Shown here: positions 9,077-17,970 of the stretch, in pieces
Layout of the letters: every line of letters starts with the position of its first letter
Position numbering within the stretch: position 1 is the first letter of the stretch
From: Trichococcus flocculiformis
GTDB taxonomy: Bacteria > Bacillota > Bacilli > Lactobacillales > Aerococcaceae
Reading direction: 5' to 3'
Length of the DNA stretch: 64,000 nucleotides
Assembly (NCBI RefSeq): GCF_900113645.1
Contig: NZ_FOQC01000008.1
Coordinates: forward strand, 1 to 64,000
The notes under the pieces: generated by a model
Told to the model about the DNA's origin: nothing
The model's input: the letters and a program-made list of their open reading frames with translations, nothing else
The model's database searches: none
Made by a program: the position numbers and the translations under genes

Positions 9077-9847
9077 CTATTTCAATTTCAATAGTTCTTC
9101 TTTTTGTGACCAAGGCTGGATATCAATTTGCAATGCTTGTGCTGCTGTAATGGCTTTATCCGGAATTTTGTTATCAATATCATTGGCGACCAAAATATAG
9201 CGAACTTGGTTCTTACTGGTTTTTCTTTTTTTATTCAGATCATCGTATATGAAGCCTTCTTTTGTAACGTCCCCGAATGATAGATTGTTAATGAACTGTA
9301 TCAATATTTCAGGCCGGGATTTTGTAGGCCCGAGACTGTAATCTATTTGATGTTCTAGCCCAGAATCACCAGTCATTTTGATATCAAAATTCCCGCCTAA
9401 TTCATTGTCGAATAAATACTGTTTGGCTTCTTCGTTGAACAAGCTGATGATGTTCGGTTTTGAAAGGAGAACCATATCATAGATGCGCAAAATTGCTTGA
9501 ACAAGATTATGTTTTTTTAAAGGAAAATCTTTTATGGTTGCTTCAACGTATAAAATGTCATCGTCCAACTGGATTCCGAAGTTGGATAAGGTATTATGAA
9601 TTAATTTTTGACGCGTATTAGTCTTGATGTCCAAGCCATACATTGCAAGTTCATTGAAGGTATTTCCATCATCAGAAATTCGGATCGTGTTGTTTGCTTT
9701 CAATTCAATGTATAATCTGATTCGATCATTTAAGTGGTTGACAAAAGGAGTGACAATTTCATCAGCGTTTTCCAGTTGTTTGATTGAATATTTGTTTTTG
9801 AACCAGTCCACGTAATCGCTTATCAACTGTTGGGATGTGTTGGGCAT
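9077..9847 (-). CDS. DUF1828/DUF1829-like protein
   Basis: Soluble protein of 256 aa. The N-terminal half (DRIRLYIELKANNTIRISDD, then GNTFNELAMYGLD) resembles DUF1828, and the C-terminal half (RYILVANDIDNKIPDKAITA) DUF1829. Proteins of this build are common in accessory and prophage regions; no activity is established to my knowledge. GGAGT lies before the ATG, and the gene follows the 9870-10307 gene by 22 bp on the same strand, so they form a two-gene operon. It could be a nuclease-related or antitoxin-like factor, but that is a guess. Confidence 0.7.
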   Translation of the reverse strand: MPNTSQQLISDYVDWFKNKYSIKQLENADEIVTPFVNHLNDRIRLYIELKANNTIRISDDGNTFNELAMYGLDIKTNTRQKLIHNTLSNFGIQLDDDILYVEATIKDFPLKKHNLVQAILRIYDMVLLSKPNIISLFNEEAKQYLFDNELGGNFDIKMTGDSGLEHQIDYSLGPTKSRPEILIQFINNLSFGDVTKEGFIYDDLNKKRKTSKNQVRYILVANDIDNKIPDKAITAAQALQIDIQPWSQKEELLKLK

Positions 9848-9869
9848 ATTGTCCGACTCCTTTCATTTT

Positions 9870-10307
9870 CTATGTCAATGGTAGTGTTGTATTTTTTATA
9901 TCAACGTTATTATATAATAGAAATGCAACTAAACTGTCATGCAGTTCATTTATGATTTCTTCGTCACTAATTTTATTTAGTGGTTCAACCTGGGTGCCAT
10001 TATAATGATATTCATCAAAAATATGGACGTGAGGCGTGTCTATGTCAATTCCATTCAAACCTACATGCGGGGGCCCGGTCATATCTAGCCTTACCATTAA
10101 TCCATGTCTTTTTGAACGCATAAGGTAGGTGAGATTGTCGATATTTAAATGGCCTTTTCGATTGATAAGCATATCGAATTTATCGTTTACTAATTCTGGG
10201 CTCTTTAAATGATGGTGATTTTGACTACCGATATGAGGGAATTCCAATATCTGTTTTTCCAGTATCTTAAGACAATTAAACAACTCGTTGAAAAGTGCCT
10301 GTTCCAA
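9870..10307 (-). CDS. DUF6978-like protein, partner of the DUF1828 gene
   Basis: Protein of 145 aa that I place tentatively in the DUF6978 family (GLMVRLDMTGPPHVG; then HVHIFDEYHYNGTQ). The HVHIFDEYHY segment is His/Asp/Glu-rich and might bind metal. The start is a TTG with GGAGATGA just upstream; an in-frame stop lies 9 codons before it and no ATG is available. It is the first gene of a two-gene operon with the DUF1828 protein. The pairing suggests a single accessory module, perhaps toxin-antitoxin or anti-phage; function unknown. Confidence 0.6.
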   Translation of the reverse strand: MEQALFNELFNCLKILEKQILEFPHIGSQNHHHLKSPELVNDKFDMLINRKGHLNIDNLTYLMRSKRHGLMVRLDMTGPPHVGLNGIDIDTPHVHIFDEYHYNGTQVEPLNKISDEEIINELHDSLVAFLLYNNVDIKNTTLPLT

Positions 10308-10715
10308 ATTCCAGTCATCTCCATCTTGTCAGTGACAATTCGTATTTTTGTGATTAAATGTAAGAGTACTACCAGCTTCAACGTAAATTTCACTATCATG
10401 AGCGATTCTTAAGCAAACAAACCCTTAAAAATACTATTCTTCGTTGCAATCATTCATTACGATAACTATATCATTTTCTTCTTCACTTGTCGTTGATGAT
10501 AAATGAGTTAATCTACCTTTTTAAAGGCAAACATTTTACAGATCAGTTATTTACTTCACTATTATTAAAATACGGAAATACCTGCAAAAGAGTTAGATCG
10601 GATTATCATTTGGATTGAATAATGTTATGGGATAAATTTGAATGTTCTCCCCACAAATAAGCAGATCTAAAGGATTTAAACAGAGAAGCATAAGCGATTT
10701 GAAAGGAGCCTAAGT
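10308..10715. other. AT-rich intergenic region between divergent genes
   Basis: About 400 bp separating the DUF6978-like gene (minus) from fic (plus). It must contain both promoters, but no convincing -35/-10 pair stands out. A minus-strand stretch around 10440-10510 reads as a short acidic tail (SEEENDIVIVMNDCNEE then stop) and may be a decayed gene end; unsupported otherwise. Confidence 0.5.
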
Positions 10716-11318
10716 ATGCTAAACAATAAATTGGGAACTACGAACCTAGTCGAATTAGCAAAAGCGGAAGAACGAATCAGTAAAGCCAATGCTAAACGTT
10801 TGTATGATTCTGGCGATATCAATAATCTGGAAATCGGGACATACAAAGGTTTGGCAGATATTCATAACTATTTGTTTGCTGATATTTATGACTTTGCGGG
10901 GAAGACCCGTACCGTGAATATTTCGAATGGAAACTTCAGATTTGCACCCGTCATGTACTTGGAGGTTTCTTTGAATCACATTGACAGTATGCCACAATCC
11001 GCTATCGAGGAAATCGTGGCGAAATATGTTGAAATGAACATTGCACACCCTTTTCGTGAAGGAAATGGACGCAGCACACGCATCTGGTTGGACTTGATTC
11101 TGAAGAAAGAACTGGGAAAGGTTGTAGACTGGAACCTGATCGACAAAGATAATTATCTGTCAGCCATGGAACGCAGCCCCGTCAACGATCTGGAAATCAG
11201 ATATTTGATCAATAATGCCTTGACTACGTCAATTGATGATAGGGAAGTCTATATGAAAGGTATTGACGTCAGTTATTATTACGAGGGGTGTACGGAATAT
11301 ACTACTGATGATTTATAA
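10716..11318 (+). CDS. Fic family protein with C-terminal inhibitory motif
   Basis: Fic-fold AMP-transferase of 200 aa. The catalytic loop [12 protein letters not shown] matches HPFx(D/E)GNGRxxR, including the catalytic His. At the C-terminus S186-x-x-x-E190-G191 (SYYYEG) matches the (S/T)xxxE(G/N) self-inhibitory helix that defines class III Fic proteins such as the Neisseria enzyme, so no separate antitoxin gene is needed and none is seen. AAAGGAGC precedes the ATG. It probably AMPylates a cytoplasmic target (DNA gyrase in known small Fic toxins), held off until the inhibitory Glu moves. Confidence 0.85.
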   Translation: MLNNKLGTTNLVELAKAEERISKANAKRLYDSGDINNLEIGTYKGLADIHNYLFADIYDFAGKTRTVNISNGNFRFAPVMYLEVSLNHIDSMPQSAIEEIVAKYVEMNIAHPFREGNGRSTRIWLDLILKKELGKVVDWNLIDKDNYLSAMERSPVNDLEIRYLINNALTTSIDDREVYMKGIDVSYYYEGCTEYTTDDL

Positions 11319-11333
11319 AGGAGCATGTGTCCT

Positions 11334-11580
11334 CATCTCCGATGAAGGTCTACTCGCTGGAGCTGGATGGGAAAGCGGGAATCCGGTTAGTCGACAGATG
11401 AGCGGGCTCTCGGGTATTCGGGACACCGTCCTGGGCTGGCCCCCGAGAGAAAAGCATTCTGTCTGTTTTATTGTGTTTTTCGGTATACGATTAGTCGACA
11501 GATGAGCGTACTCTCGGATGTTTTGGATACCCTCATGGAAAATGGAAGCTGTCCTCCGGCAAGAGCCTTCTCACCAGAGC
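11334..11580. repeat. GC-rich stem-loop repeat array 3
   Basis: Units at 11334-11364, 11407-11449 (CTCTCGGG/CCCGAGAG arms) and 11549-11580. A direct repeat TTAGTCGACAGATGAGCG starts near 11387 and again near 11488, so part of the array was duplicated. Fills most of the fic-zwf gap (11319-11716). Confidence 0.65.
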
Positions 11581-11716
11581 AAAATGATTAATCCCGAAAA
11601 TCCGAAAGAAATAGTAAACTTTTCGATTTTTCTGGTGTTTAAATTCTCCAAGAGTAAAGGAACTTTCTGCTAATCATGGTATTATGGAAATATTAAGTAA
11701 CGCAGGAGGCGATAGA

Positions 11717-13222
11717 GTGGTAAAAACAAATCCAGTATTGATTGTTTTATTCGGAGCGACAGGTGATTTAGCTCAAAGAAAGTTATATCCTTCATTTTTC
11801 CGATTGTTTCGAAGTGGTGCGTTGGCAGAACGTTTCGCAGTGATCGGGACGGCAAGAAGAGAATGGAGCGACGCGCATTTTCGGGATGTTGTTTCGGATT
11901 CTATTCAATCATTCCAGCCGACAGACGCGGAAAAAGCTGCCTTTTTAAGCCACTTTTATTATCGTGCGCATGATGTTTCCGATGTGGAGCATTATGTTCA
12001 CCTCAAAGAGTTGGCTGACAAATTGGATGACAAGTATGATTTAGAACAGAACCGCATGTATTATTTGGCGATGGCACCGCAATTTTTCGGACCGATCGTG
12101 ACGCATCTGAAAGGGCAACAAATCGTGACGGACAAAGGTTTCAACCGCGTCGTCATCGAAAAGCCATTCGGGATGGATTATGCATCAGCCGAAAAATTGA
12201 ACAATGAAATCACAAAAGTGTTCCCGGAAGAGGATATTTTCAGGATCGACCACTATTTGGGCAAAGAAATGATCCAAAATATTTTGGCCGTGCGTTTAAC
12301 GAATCCGTTCCTTGAACCCTCGTGGAATCGTGAGTACATCGAAAATGTTCAGATCACTTTTTCCGAAGAACTGGGCGTGGAAGAACGCGGTGGCTACTAT
12401 GACCACAGCGGCGCCCTGAAAGATATGGTCCAAAACCATATTCTGCAAGTACTGTCTTTGTTGGCGATGGAACCATTAGCTTCCGTATCGGATGCAAATA
12501 TCCAAACAGCGAAGATTAAAGCCCTGAATGATGTGCGTGTCTATTCACCGGAAGAAGTCCGCGAAAACTTCGTGAGAGCGCAGTATGCGGCAGGCCGTTT
12601 GGGTGATGATGGATTTGTTGCCTATCAAGAAGAGCCGAATGTCGCAAGCGATTCGAGGACGGAAACGTTTGTAGCCGGGAAGTTCATGGTGGATAATCCA
12701 CGCTGGAAGGGTGTGCCTTTCTATGTGCGCACCGGCAAACGGATGACGGAAAAAGGAACGCGCGTCAATATCGTTTTCAAAAAAGTTCCCGTTAATCCGT
12801 TTGATGCTGAAAAAGATGTCCCGGCGAACGATCTGACCATCTACATCCAACCAACGGAAGGCTTTGCTTTGACCATGAACCGGAAAGAAATCGGTCAAGG
12901 ATTCAATACGCAGCCGATCAAATTGGAATACCGCCACGACAGCGAAATGATGGAAAATACTCCGGAAGCTTATGAACGTCTGACTTACGATGTTATTTTG
13001 GGTGATGCAACCAACTTTGCGCGTTGGGAAGAAGTTGCACAATCCTGGAGAATCATTGACGCAATCCGCGAAACGTGGGACAGCGACAATGAAGAAATTC
13101 CGAAGTATGCGGCAAGGACAATGGGACCAAAAGAAGCATTTGATTTGTTGAAAAAAGAAAAGCACGAGTGGGTCTGGACACCGGATGAGTGGTACCGCGA
13201 ACGCGGATTGTTGAAGGAATAG
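11717..13222 (+). CDS. zwf: Glucose-6-phosphate 1-dehydrogenase
   Basis: First enzyme of the oxidative pentose phosphate pathway, oxidising glucose 6-phosphate to 6-phosphogluconolactone with NADP+; 501 aa, the usual length. GATGDLAQRKLYPS is the nucleotide-binding start, and RIDHYLGKEMIQN carries the substrate lysine and catalytic-site residues. The GTG at 11717 is the probable start because AGGAGG lies 7 nt upstream; the ATG at 11684 has none. It stands alone and ends before a repeat array and a terminator. Confidence 0.95.
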   Translation: MVKTNPVLIVLFGATGDLAQRKLYPSFFRLFRSGALAERFAVIGTARREWSDAHFRDVVSDSIQSFQPTDAEKAAFLSHFYYRAHDVSDVEHYVHLKELADKLDDKYDLEQNRMYYLAMAPQFFGPIVTHLKGQQIVTDKGFNRVVIEKPFGMDYASAEKLNNEITKVFPEEDIFRIDHYLGKEMIQNILAVRLTNPFLEPSWNREYIENVQITFSEELGVEERGGYYDHSGALKDMVQNHILQVLSLLAMEPLASVSDANIQTAKIKALNDVRVYSPEEVRENFVRAQYAAGRLGDDGFVAYQEEPNVASDSRTETFVAGKFMVDNPRWKGVPFYVRTGKRMTEKGTRVNIVFKKVPVNPFDAEKDVPANDLTIYIQPTEGFALTMNRKEIGQGFNTQPIKLEYRHDSEMMENTPEAYERLTYDVILGDATNFARWEEVAQSWRIIDAIRETWDSDNEEIPKYAARTMGPKEAFDLLKKEKHEWVWTPDEWYRERGLLKE

Positions 13223-13247
13223 ATCCGGAATCGATGTGGGGCGGGCT

Positions 13248-13380
13248 CTCCTCCGGTGAAGGGCTGCTTGCCGGAGGAGAACAGAGATACCGGTACCGTT
13301 CTGCGGTGTAGACCGGTAAACCGTAGAACAGCATAACGAACGGGATCGCATCTCCGACCAAAGACCCTTCACCGGAGAAC
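13248..13380. repeat. GC-rich stem-loop repeat array 4
   Basis: Unit 13248-13279 has arms CTCCTCCGG/CCGGAGGAG, unit 13299-13329 arms GTTCTGCGGT/ACCGTAGAAC, and unit 13349-13380 a degraded CTCCG/CCGGAG pair. A further partial copy lies at about 13485-13530 beyond the terminator. Confidence 0.7.
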
Positions 13381-13411
13381 AGAGTAGTAAACGATAGTCA
13401 CCAAGTAACAG

Positions 13412-13447
13412 AGGAGTGCTCACCAACCAGTTGAGCACTCCTTTTTG
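13412..13447 (+). terminator. Rho-independent terminator after zwf
   Basis: Perfect 11-bp stem AGGAGTGCTCA/TGAGCACTCCT (13412-13422, 13432-13442) followed by TTTTT. Confidence 0.85.
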
Positions 13448-13562
13448 TGTTTTCCGGTAATGATGGGTTCAAATATGAAGACGAATTCCCGTCGAGAGCC
13501 TGTTTACCGGAGGACACCGCTCAACAGATAGCCAAATTTTCTGAATTTCCAGCTACTGTTTC

Positions 13563-13593
13563 TTGACTTCACCTCCAGGTTAAGGAGTAAGGT
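13563..13593 (+). promoter_or_regulatory. MerR-type promoter before the SDR gene
   Basis: TTGACT (13563-13568), 19-bp spacer, TAAGGT (13588-13593). The spacer holds a dyad of CTTCACCT and AGGTTAAG around CC, placed as in promoters activated by MerR-family proteins, whose spacers are 19 rather than 17 bp. The same architecture occurs before the AKR (19884-19914) and the histidine phosphatase (51679-51709). A TATAAT also lies at 13623-13628. Confidence 0.6.
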
Positions 13594-13715
13594 TCTAGTA
13601 AGCCTAAAAAAGCACCCGGTGGTATAATAAAAATGGATAAACAGTTGTCGGATGCAGAAAACCGTTTTTCGATTCTTTATTGATACTCCGGGTCAGAATG
13701 GAAAGGATGAAGATA

Positions 13716-14462
13716 ATGGCAATCACAGACAAAGTAGTAATCATCACGGGAGCTTCTTCAGGGATCGGCGAGGCGACAGCCCGACTGTTAGCGAGCAAAG
13801 GAGCAAAGTTGGTTTTGGGAGCGCGCAGAGAAGACAAATTGCAGACGCTTGTTGATGAAATCGTCCAGGCTGGCGGAGAAGCTGTTTACCACGTTACGGA
13901 TGTCACCAAAATCGAAGACAACAAAAAACTGGTTGACCTGGCAAAAGAAAAATTCGGCAAAGTGGATGTCATCTTCCTGAATGCCGGCGTGATGCCGAAC
14001 TCGCCGTTATCGAAGTTAAAAACAAAGGATTGGCATCTGATGGTGGACGTCAACATCAAAGGCGTTCTGAACGGGATCGAAGCGGTCCTCCCAGAATTCA
14101 CGAAACAAAAATCCGGTCACGTGATCACCACCTCGTCCGTCGCGGGTCTTAAAGCCTATCCGGGCGGAGCGGTTTATGGCGCCACGAAATGGGCAGTCCG
14201 CGATCTGATGGAAGTGTTGCGCATGGAATCTGCGATGGAAGGCACCAACATCAGAACAGCCACGATCTATCCGGCCGCCATCAACACTGAATTGCTGGAA
14301 ACGATCAGCGACGATAAAATGGCCAAAGACATGGGAATCATCTACAAACAATACGGCATCAGCCCGGATCGCGTAGCCAATGTTGTCGCCTTCGCGATCG
14401 ACCAGCCTGAGGATACGAACGTCAACGAATTTACAATCGGACCGACGATTCAACCTTGGTGA
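13716..14462 (+). CDS. Short-chain dehydrogenase/reductase
   Basis: Classical SDR oxidoreductase, 248 aa. TGASSGIG binds NAD(P), NAG follows in FLNAGVM, and the active site is S-T-S plus YxxxK (VYGATKW). The ATG at 13716 has AAGGA 8 nt upstream. Close to YdfG/serine 3-dehydrogenase-type SDRs by appearance; the substrate cannot be read from sequence. It is a single-gene unit with a MerR-type promoter 120 bp upstream, which points to induction by an electrophile or other stress. Confidence 0.9.
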   Translation: MAITDKVVIITGASSGIGEATARLLASKGAKLVLGARREDKLQTLVDEIVQAGGEAVYHVTDVTKIEDNKKLVDLAKEKFGKVDVIFLNAGVMPNSPLSKLKTKDWHLMVDVNIKGVLNGIEAVLPEFTKQKSGHVITTSSVAGLKAYPGGAVYGATKWAVRDLMEVLRMESAMEGTNIRTATIYPAAINTELLETISDDKMAKDMGIIYKQYGISPDRVANVVAFAIDQPEDTNVNEFTIGPTIQPW

Positions 14463-14552
14463 TAAAAGTCAGTAACAGCAAGCCTTCTGCGCCCAACTGA
14501 AAGGGGTGCGGCAGGCTTGCTTTATAGTTTTTTTCGAATGTTACCGGGGGAA

Positions 14553-14690
14553 CTCTCCTCCGGTGAAAGAATGCTTGGACGGAGGAGAGCGTCAAAAACG
14601 ACTCTGTTCTCCGTCCAGCGTCTCCCCGCCGGAGCAGAGCGACGTGATCGGTATCGTAGCTCCGGCCACACCCGCCTTGCCGGAGGACAG
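14553..14690. repeat. GC-rich stem-loop repeat array 5
   Basis: Units at 14553-14589 (10-bp arms CTCTCCTCCG/CGGAGGAGAG), 14602-14639 (CTCTG...CAGAG with inner CTCCG/CCGGAG) and 14660-14690. Lies between the SDR and the methionine T-box. Confidence 0.7.
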
Positions 14691-14783
14691 CGCAAGAACG
14701 GACAGCCAATTCCGGCCACCCCCAAAGCTCACACCAACTAAACAACAAGAATGAAAGTAAGCACAAAATATATCACAAAATAA

Positions 14784-14812
14784 TTGACAACCATCCATCA
14801 TTCTTGTATATT
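14784..14812 (+). promoter_or_regulatory. Sigma-A promoter of the mmuPM leader
   Basis: Consensus TTGACA (14784-14789), exact 17-bp spacer, TATATT (14807-14812). Transcription would begin near 14820, at the base of the T-box leader. Confidence 0.85.
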
Positions 14813-14819
14813 TATTAAA

Positions 14820-15073
14820 AATATATGAAACTTTGATGAGATAAGTAGCTGGGAAAGGAACCACAGAGAGTCTGCGAATGGTGAGAGCAGATGTTTCGGA
14901 ATCAGCGAAAATGGTCTTTGAGTTATCACGTGTGAGGGAAACTTAGCAAGTGACGGGTACGCCCGATAGCGCGTGAAGGGATGACAGTCCCTTGCTGAGA
15001 TAATCTTTTTGATTATGAACAAAGGTGGTAACGCGAGCAATCGCCCTTTCAATAGGGGGAGTGCTTTTTTTTA
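14820..15073 (+). promoter_or_regulatory. T-box leader, methionine specifier (AUG)
   Basis: tRNA-sensing leader. Stem I carries the AGTA of the loop E motif at 14844-14847, the conserved AGAGAG and GGTGAGAG elements, and GAA-A-ATG-G with the specifier ATG at 14911-14913. The T-box sequence AAAGGTGGTAACGCGAGC (15021-15038) can pair as antiterminator. A terminator hairpin with CCCTTT/AGGGGG and a T-run ends near 15073. Uncharged tRNA-Met should therefore turn on the downstream S-methylmethionine genes. Confidence 0.9.
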
Positions 15074-15107
15074 TATATTTTAATACATATTTTGGAGGGG
15101 AAAATTT

Positions 15108-16517
15108 ATGGAGCAATCATTTGTAAGGGAAATGACATCAAAACATTTAGTTATGCTTTCATTGGGTGGAGTTATAGGAACCGGAATCTTTTTGAGTTCG
15201 GGGTATTTGATTCAAACGACAGGTTCGATCGGAACCATCATTGCGTATTTGATCGGAGCGTTTTTGGTGACGCTGGTCATGATGTGTTTGGGCGAATTGT
15301 CGGTCCACGAGCCTAGCACAAGTTCGTTCCACAACTACGCTTCAAAATATATCCATCCCGGAGCAGGCTTTGTGGTGGCATGGCTTTATTGGCTGACGTG
15401 GACAGTGGCATTGGGTTCACAATTCATCACCTTGGCGATTTTATCGCAACGCTGGTTCCCTGGCATTCCCGCATGGATTTGGTGCATCTTTTATATCGGC
15501 ATTATTTTACTTTCCAATATTATTGATGTGCGGTGGTTTTCCGTCAGCGAATTTTGGATGTCATTGATCAAAGTACTCGCACTGGCTATTTTCCTTGTCC
15601 TGGGGCTGGGCGGCATTTTTGGATTTATACCGATTCAGGGCAATGAATCAGCACCACTTTTCAGCCATCTGACGGAAAATGGTTGGTTCCCCAAAGGCGC
15701 AGGCTCCGTTTTCTTGGCGATACTGTCGGCTAACTTCGCTTTTTCAGGTGCGGAATTGATCGGCGTAGCCGCTGGCGAAACGTCGGACCCCAAGAAAAAT
15801 ATCCCGAAAGCGATCCTGCAGACAATCGTCATTCTGGTAGTCCTTTTCATCGGGACGATTGTTGTGATCGGTGCGCTGCTTCCGGATTCTGCGGCTAATT
15901 TGGATGAAAGTCCGGTGACCGTCATCCTGAATGTGATGGGCATCCCATACGCCGCAGATATCATGAACCTCGTCCTGATCACTGTCGTTCTTTCCGGCGC
16001 AAACTCCGGGGTCTACGCCGCATCGAGAATGCTGTGGTCATTGGCCAATGCAGGGACGTTGCCGAAACGTTTCGCGAAATTATCCAAACGCGGGTTGCCG
16101 ATCTACGGGTTGCTTCTGACCATTCTTGGCGGACTCCTCTCCCTGTTTTCCAGCATCTATTCCGCGGACACCGTTTACCTGGCTTTGGTTTCCATCTCAG
16201 CATTCGCAGTCGTGGCTGTTTGGTTGAGCATCGCTTGGGCACAACTGAATTTCCGCAAGCACTATCTGAAATCGGGGCATAAGCTCGATGCGTTGGATTA
16301 CAAAACGCCATTCTACCCGATCGTTCCCTGGCTCGTGATTATCCTTTGCTCCGTTTCGATCATCGGCATCGCTTTTGATCCGAACCAGCGGATTGCCTTG
16401 ATCATCGGTATTCCATTCACGATTTTGTGCTTCTTTTATTACCAATTATTCTTCAGTAAAAAGGCTTCCGTAGCAATCGAGAATCAAGAAGTAGGTGAGC
16501 TTTCCGATGAATTTTAA
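15108..16517 (+). CDS. mmuP: APC amino acid permease, probable S-methylmethionine permease
   Basis: Twelve-helix amino acid-polyamine-organocation permease, 469 aa, with the N-terminal signature GGVIGTGIFLSSG and a consensus motif near GETSDPKKNIPKA. GGAGGGG precedes the ATG. It is controlled by a methionine T-box and overlaps the homocysteine methyltransferase gene by 11 bp, so its substrate is most likely S-methylmethionine (or another methyl donor/methionine precursor). That assignment rests on the T-box and partner. Confidence 0.85.
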   Translation: MEQSFVREMTSKHLVMLSLGGVIGTGIFLSSGYLIQTTGSIGTIIAYLIGAFLVTLVMMCLGELSVHEPSTSSFHNYASKYIHPGAGFVVAWLYWLTWTVALGSQFITLAILSQRWFPGIPAWIWCIFYIGIILLSNIIDVRWFSVSEFWMSLIKVLALAIFLVLGLGGIFGFIPIQGNESAPLFSHLTENGWFPKGAGSVFLAILSANFAFSGAELIGVAAGETSDPKKNIPKAILQTIVILVVLFIGTIVVIGALLPDSAANLDESPVTVILNVMGIPYAADIMNLVLITVVLSGANSGVYAASRMLWSLANAGTLPKRFAKLSKRGLPIYGLLLTILGGLLSLFSSIYSADTVYLALVSISAFAVVAVWLSIAWAQLNFRKHYLKSGHKLDALDYKTPFYPIVPWLVIILCSVSIIGIAFDPNQRIALIIGIPFTILCFFYYQLFFSKKASVAIENQEVGELSDEF

Positions 16518-17427
16518 AGAGTGGCAAAAAGATCAAAAAGTGATCCTTATCGATGGTTCCATGTCCCTGGGGCTTGAAGAGCAAGGGTTGGACCTGAATG
16601 ATAAGTTATGGACTGCGAAAGCATTAGTGAACGAACCGGATAAAATCGAAAAAGTGCATCAGAACTATTACGATGCCGGGGCAAACATTGCCATCACATC
16701 GAGCTACCAAGCGACGGTAACCGGGTTTGAGCGGTTAGGTTACACTACCAAGGAAAGCCGAACTTTGATCAAAAAAACGGTCGAGCTTGCAAAACAGGCA
16801 CAAGCGAAAAGCCAAGGCACCCAAGAAAAATGGGTGGCAGCTTCGGTCGGGCCATACGGAGCTTACTTGGCAGACGGCTCCGAATACCGGGGCAATTATG
16901 GACTGGCGCAAACCGAATTGGTTGATTTCCACCGCGAAAGGCTAGAGTTGCTGCTGGAAGCAGAGCCTGATCTGCTGGCCATCGAAACCATTCCGGACAT
17001 AACGGAAATTCAGGCCATTATTGAATTGTTGGCCCAACATCCCAAAGCTTCAGCCTGGCTGACGGTAACCTTGAAGGACGCACACCATTTATGTGACGGG
17101 ACCGATTTGCGTGTTTTCCAGCTATTGGCAGAGTCTTCCGAGCAAATCATTGCCTATGGCGTCAATTGCGTGCAGCCGGATTTAGTTTTTCCGGCCTTGG
17201 AATATCTGGAGGAAATTGCGACAAAGTCTTTGGTCGCTTATCCAAACTCGGGAGCGATCTACGATCCCGCCACAAAAGTATGGACGCACAGTCATGCGGT
17301 TGATGAAGTATTCTCTAACGAAGCTTTGAAGTGGCACGAGTCAGGATGCAAATGGATCGGCGGCTGTTGCTGCACATCATTCAAAGAAATCAGTCTATTG
17401 AAGGAAACCTTTTCCGCAATTCTTTAG
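16507..17427 (+). CDS. mmuM: Homocysteine S-methyltransferase
   Basis: Transfers a methyl group from S-methylmethionine to homocysteine, giving methionine; 306 aa, as usual for MmuM. Zinc is held by Cys in GVNC and the GGCC pair near the C-terminus (WIGGCCCTSFKEI). Of the two in-frame starts, the ATG at 16507 is preferred because AGGTGAG lies 7 nt before it; the GTG at 16495 is in the ribosome site. It overlaps mmuP and ends before a strong terminator. Confidence 0.93.
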   Translation: MNFKEWQKDQKVILIDGSMSLGLEEQGLDLNDKLWTAKALVNEPDKIEKVHQNYYDAGANIAITSSYQATVTGFERLGYTTKESRTLIKKTVELAKQAQAKSQGTQEKWVAASVGPYGAYLADGSEYRGNYGLAQTELVDFHRERLELLLEAEPDLLAIETIPDITEIQAIIELLAQHPKASAWLTVTLKDAHHLCDGTDLRVFQLLAESSEQIIAYGVNCVQPDLVFPALEYLEEIATKSLVAYPNSGAIYDPATKVWTHSHAVDEVFSNEALKWHESGCKWIGGCCCTSFKEISLLKETFSAIL

Positions 17428-17449
17428 TTGGAATAAACATAATAAAATA

Positions 17450-17492
17450 AACCCATCATCCTTTATGAAAAATAAGAGGATGATGGGTTTTG
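17450..17492 (+). terminator. Rho-independent terminator after mmuM
   Basis: Perfect 13-bp stem AACCCATCATCCT/AGGATGATGGGTT (17450-17462, 17477-17489), followed by TTGTG. Confidence 0.8.
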
Positions 17493-17574
17493 TGTCTTTT
17501 AGTAGTGGGGTGGTCATACCCCGAGTATTTCTTTCAAGCCTTGTTTATGACTTTCGTACTGCTTTCATTTATGG

Positions 17575-17682
17575 TTTGTTGTATACAAATCAAGTAAAGT
17601 GGTGAGTACTGTGAGGAAAATCAAAACAAAGCTTTGAAATGGAACGGCAGCTGTTGCTACACGTCCTCAAAAGAACTCAAGC
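17575..17682 (+). pseudogene. Decayed 3' fragment of an mmuM-like gene
   Basis: Read with stops and frame shifts, this stretch gives GLLYTNQVKW and then NKALKWNGSCCYTSSKEL. These match the end of the intact MmuM just upstream (GAIYDPATKVW, NEALKWHESG and GGCCCTSFKEI). It is therefore a vestige of a second, tandem homocysteine methyltransferase gene, now reduced to about 35 codons with in-frame stops. Confidence 0.65.
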
Positions 17683-17688
17683 CGACTG

Positions 17689-17928
17689 TCAGAAATCGAT
17701 CTCTATCAGAGTGACTGTTTTATCCGGATACTTTCTCTCCAAGACATCCACCGCAGTTGCTTCAGGAAAATCTTGCTTACCATCTAATGCCAAGCCCAAT
17801 ACTTCTTTCGCCTTGGCGTGTGCTTCTTGGGCAGTTGCACCTTGTGTCATTGCTTCAGGTATATCGGGGAACTGGACGAGTATATAGCCACCGTCTTTTT
17901 CGAATGCTGCTGGATATAAAATTTTCAT
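17689..17928 (-). CDS. HicB-like antitoxin, no adjacent partner toxin
   Basis: 79-aa protein with the HicB partial RNase H-like fold (MKILYPAAFEKDGGYILVQF, then PDIPEAMTQGATAQEAHAKA). The start was set at the ATG with GGAGCAAAAT before it, not at the longer open frame upstream. It lacks a DNA-binding tail. It is separated from the hicAB pair by a terminator hairpin and has no HicA next to it, so it is an orphan or acts with the neighbouring pair. Confidence 0.8.
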   Translation of the reverse strand: MKILYPAAFEKDGGYILVQFPDIPEAMTQGATAQEAHAKAKEVLGLALDGKQDFPEATAVDVLERKYPDKTVTLIEIDF

Positions 17929-17970
17929 ATTTTGCTCCTTCCAGGACATCGGACTAACTGAAATTTTATA

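Noticed and set aside
12545-13438. 297-codon minus-strand open frame over zwf
   Set aside because: Shadow of the zwf codons; no ribosome site, Cys/Phe/Arg-rich nonsense composition, and it runs through the zwf terminator and repeat array.
13604-13837. Minus-strand frame at the SDR start
   Set aside because: Overlaps the SDR coding start and its promoter region; no ribosome site.
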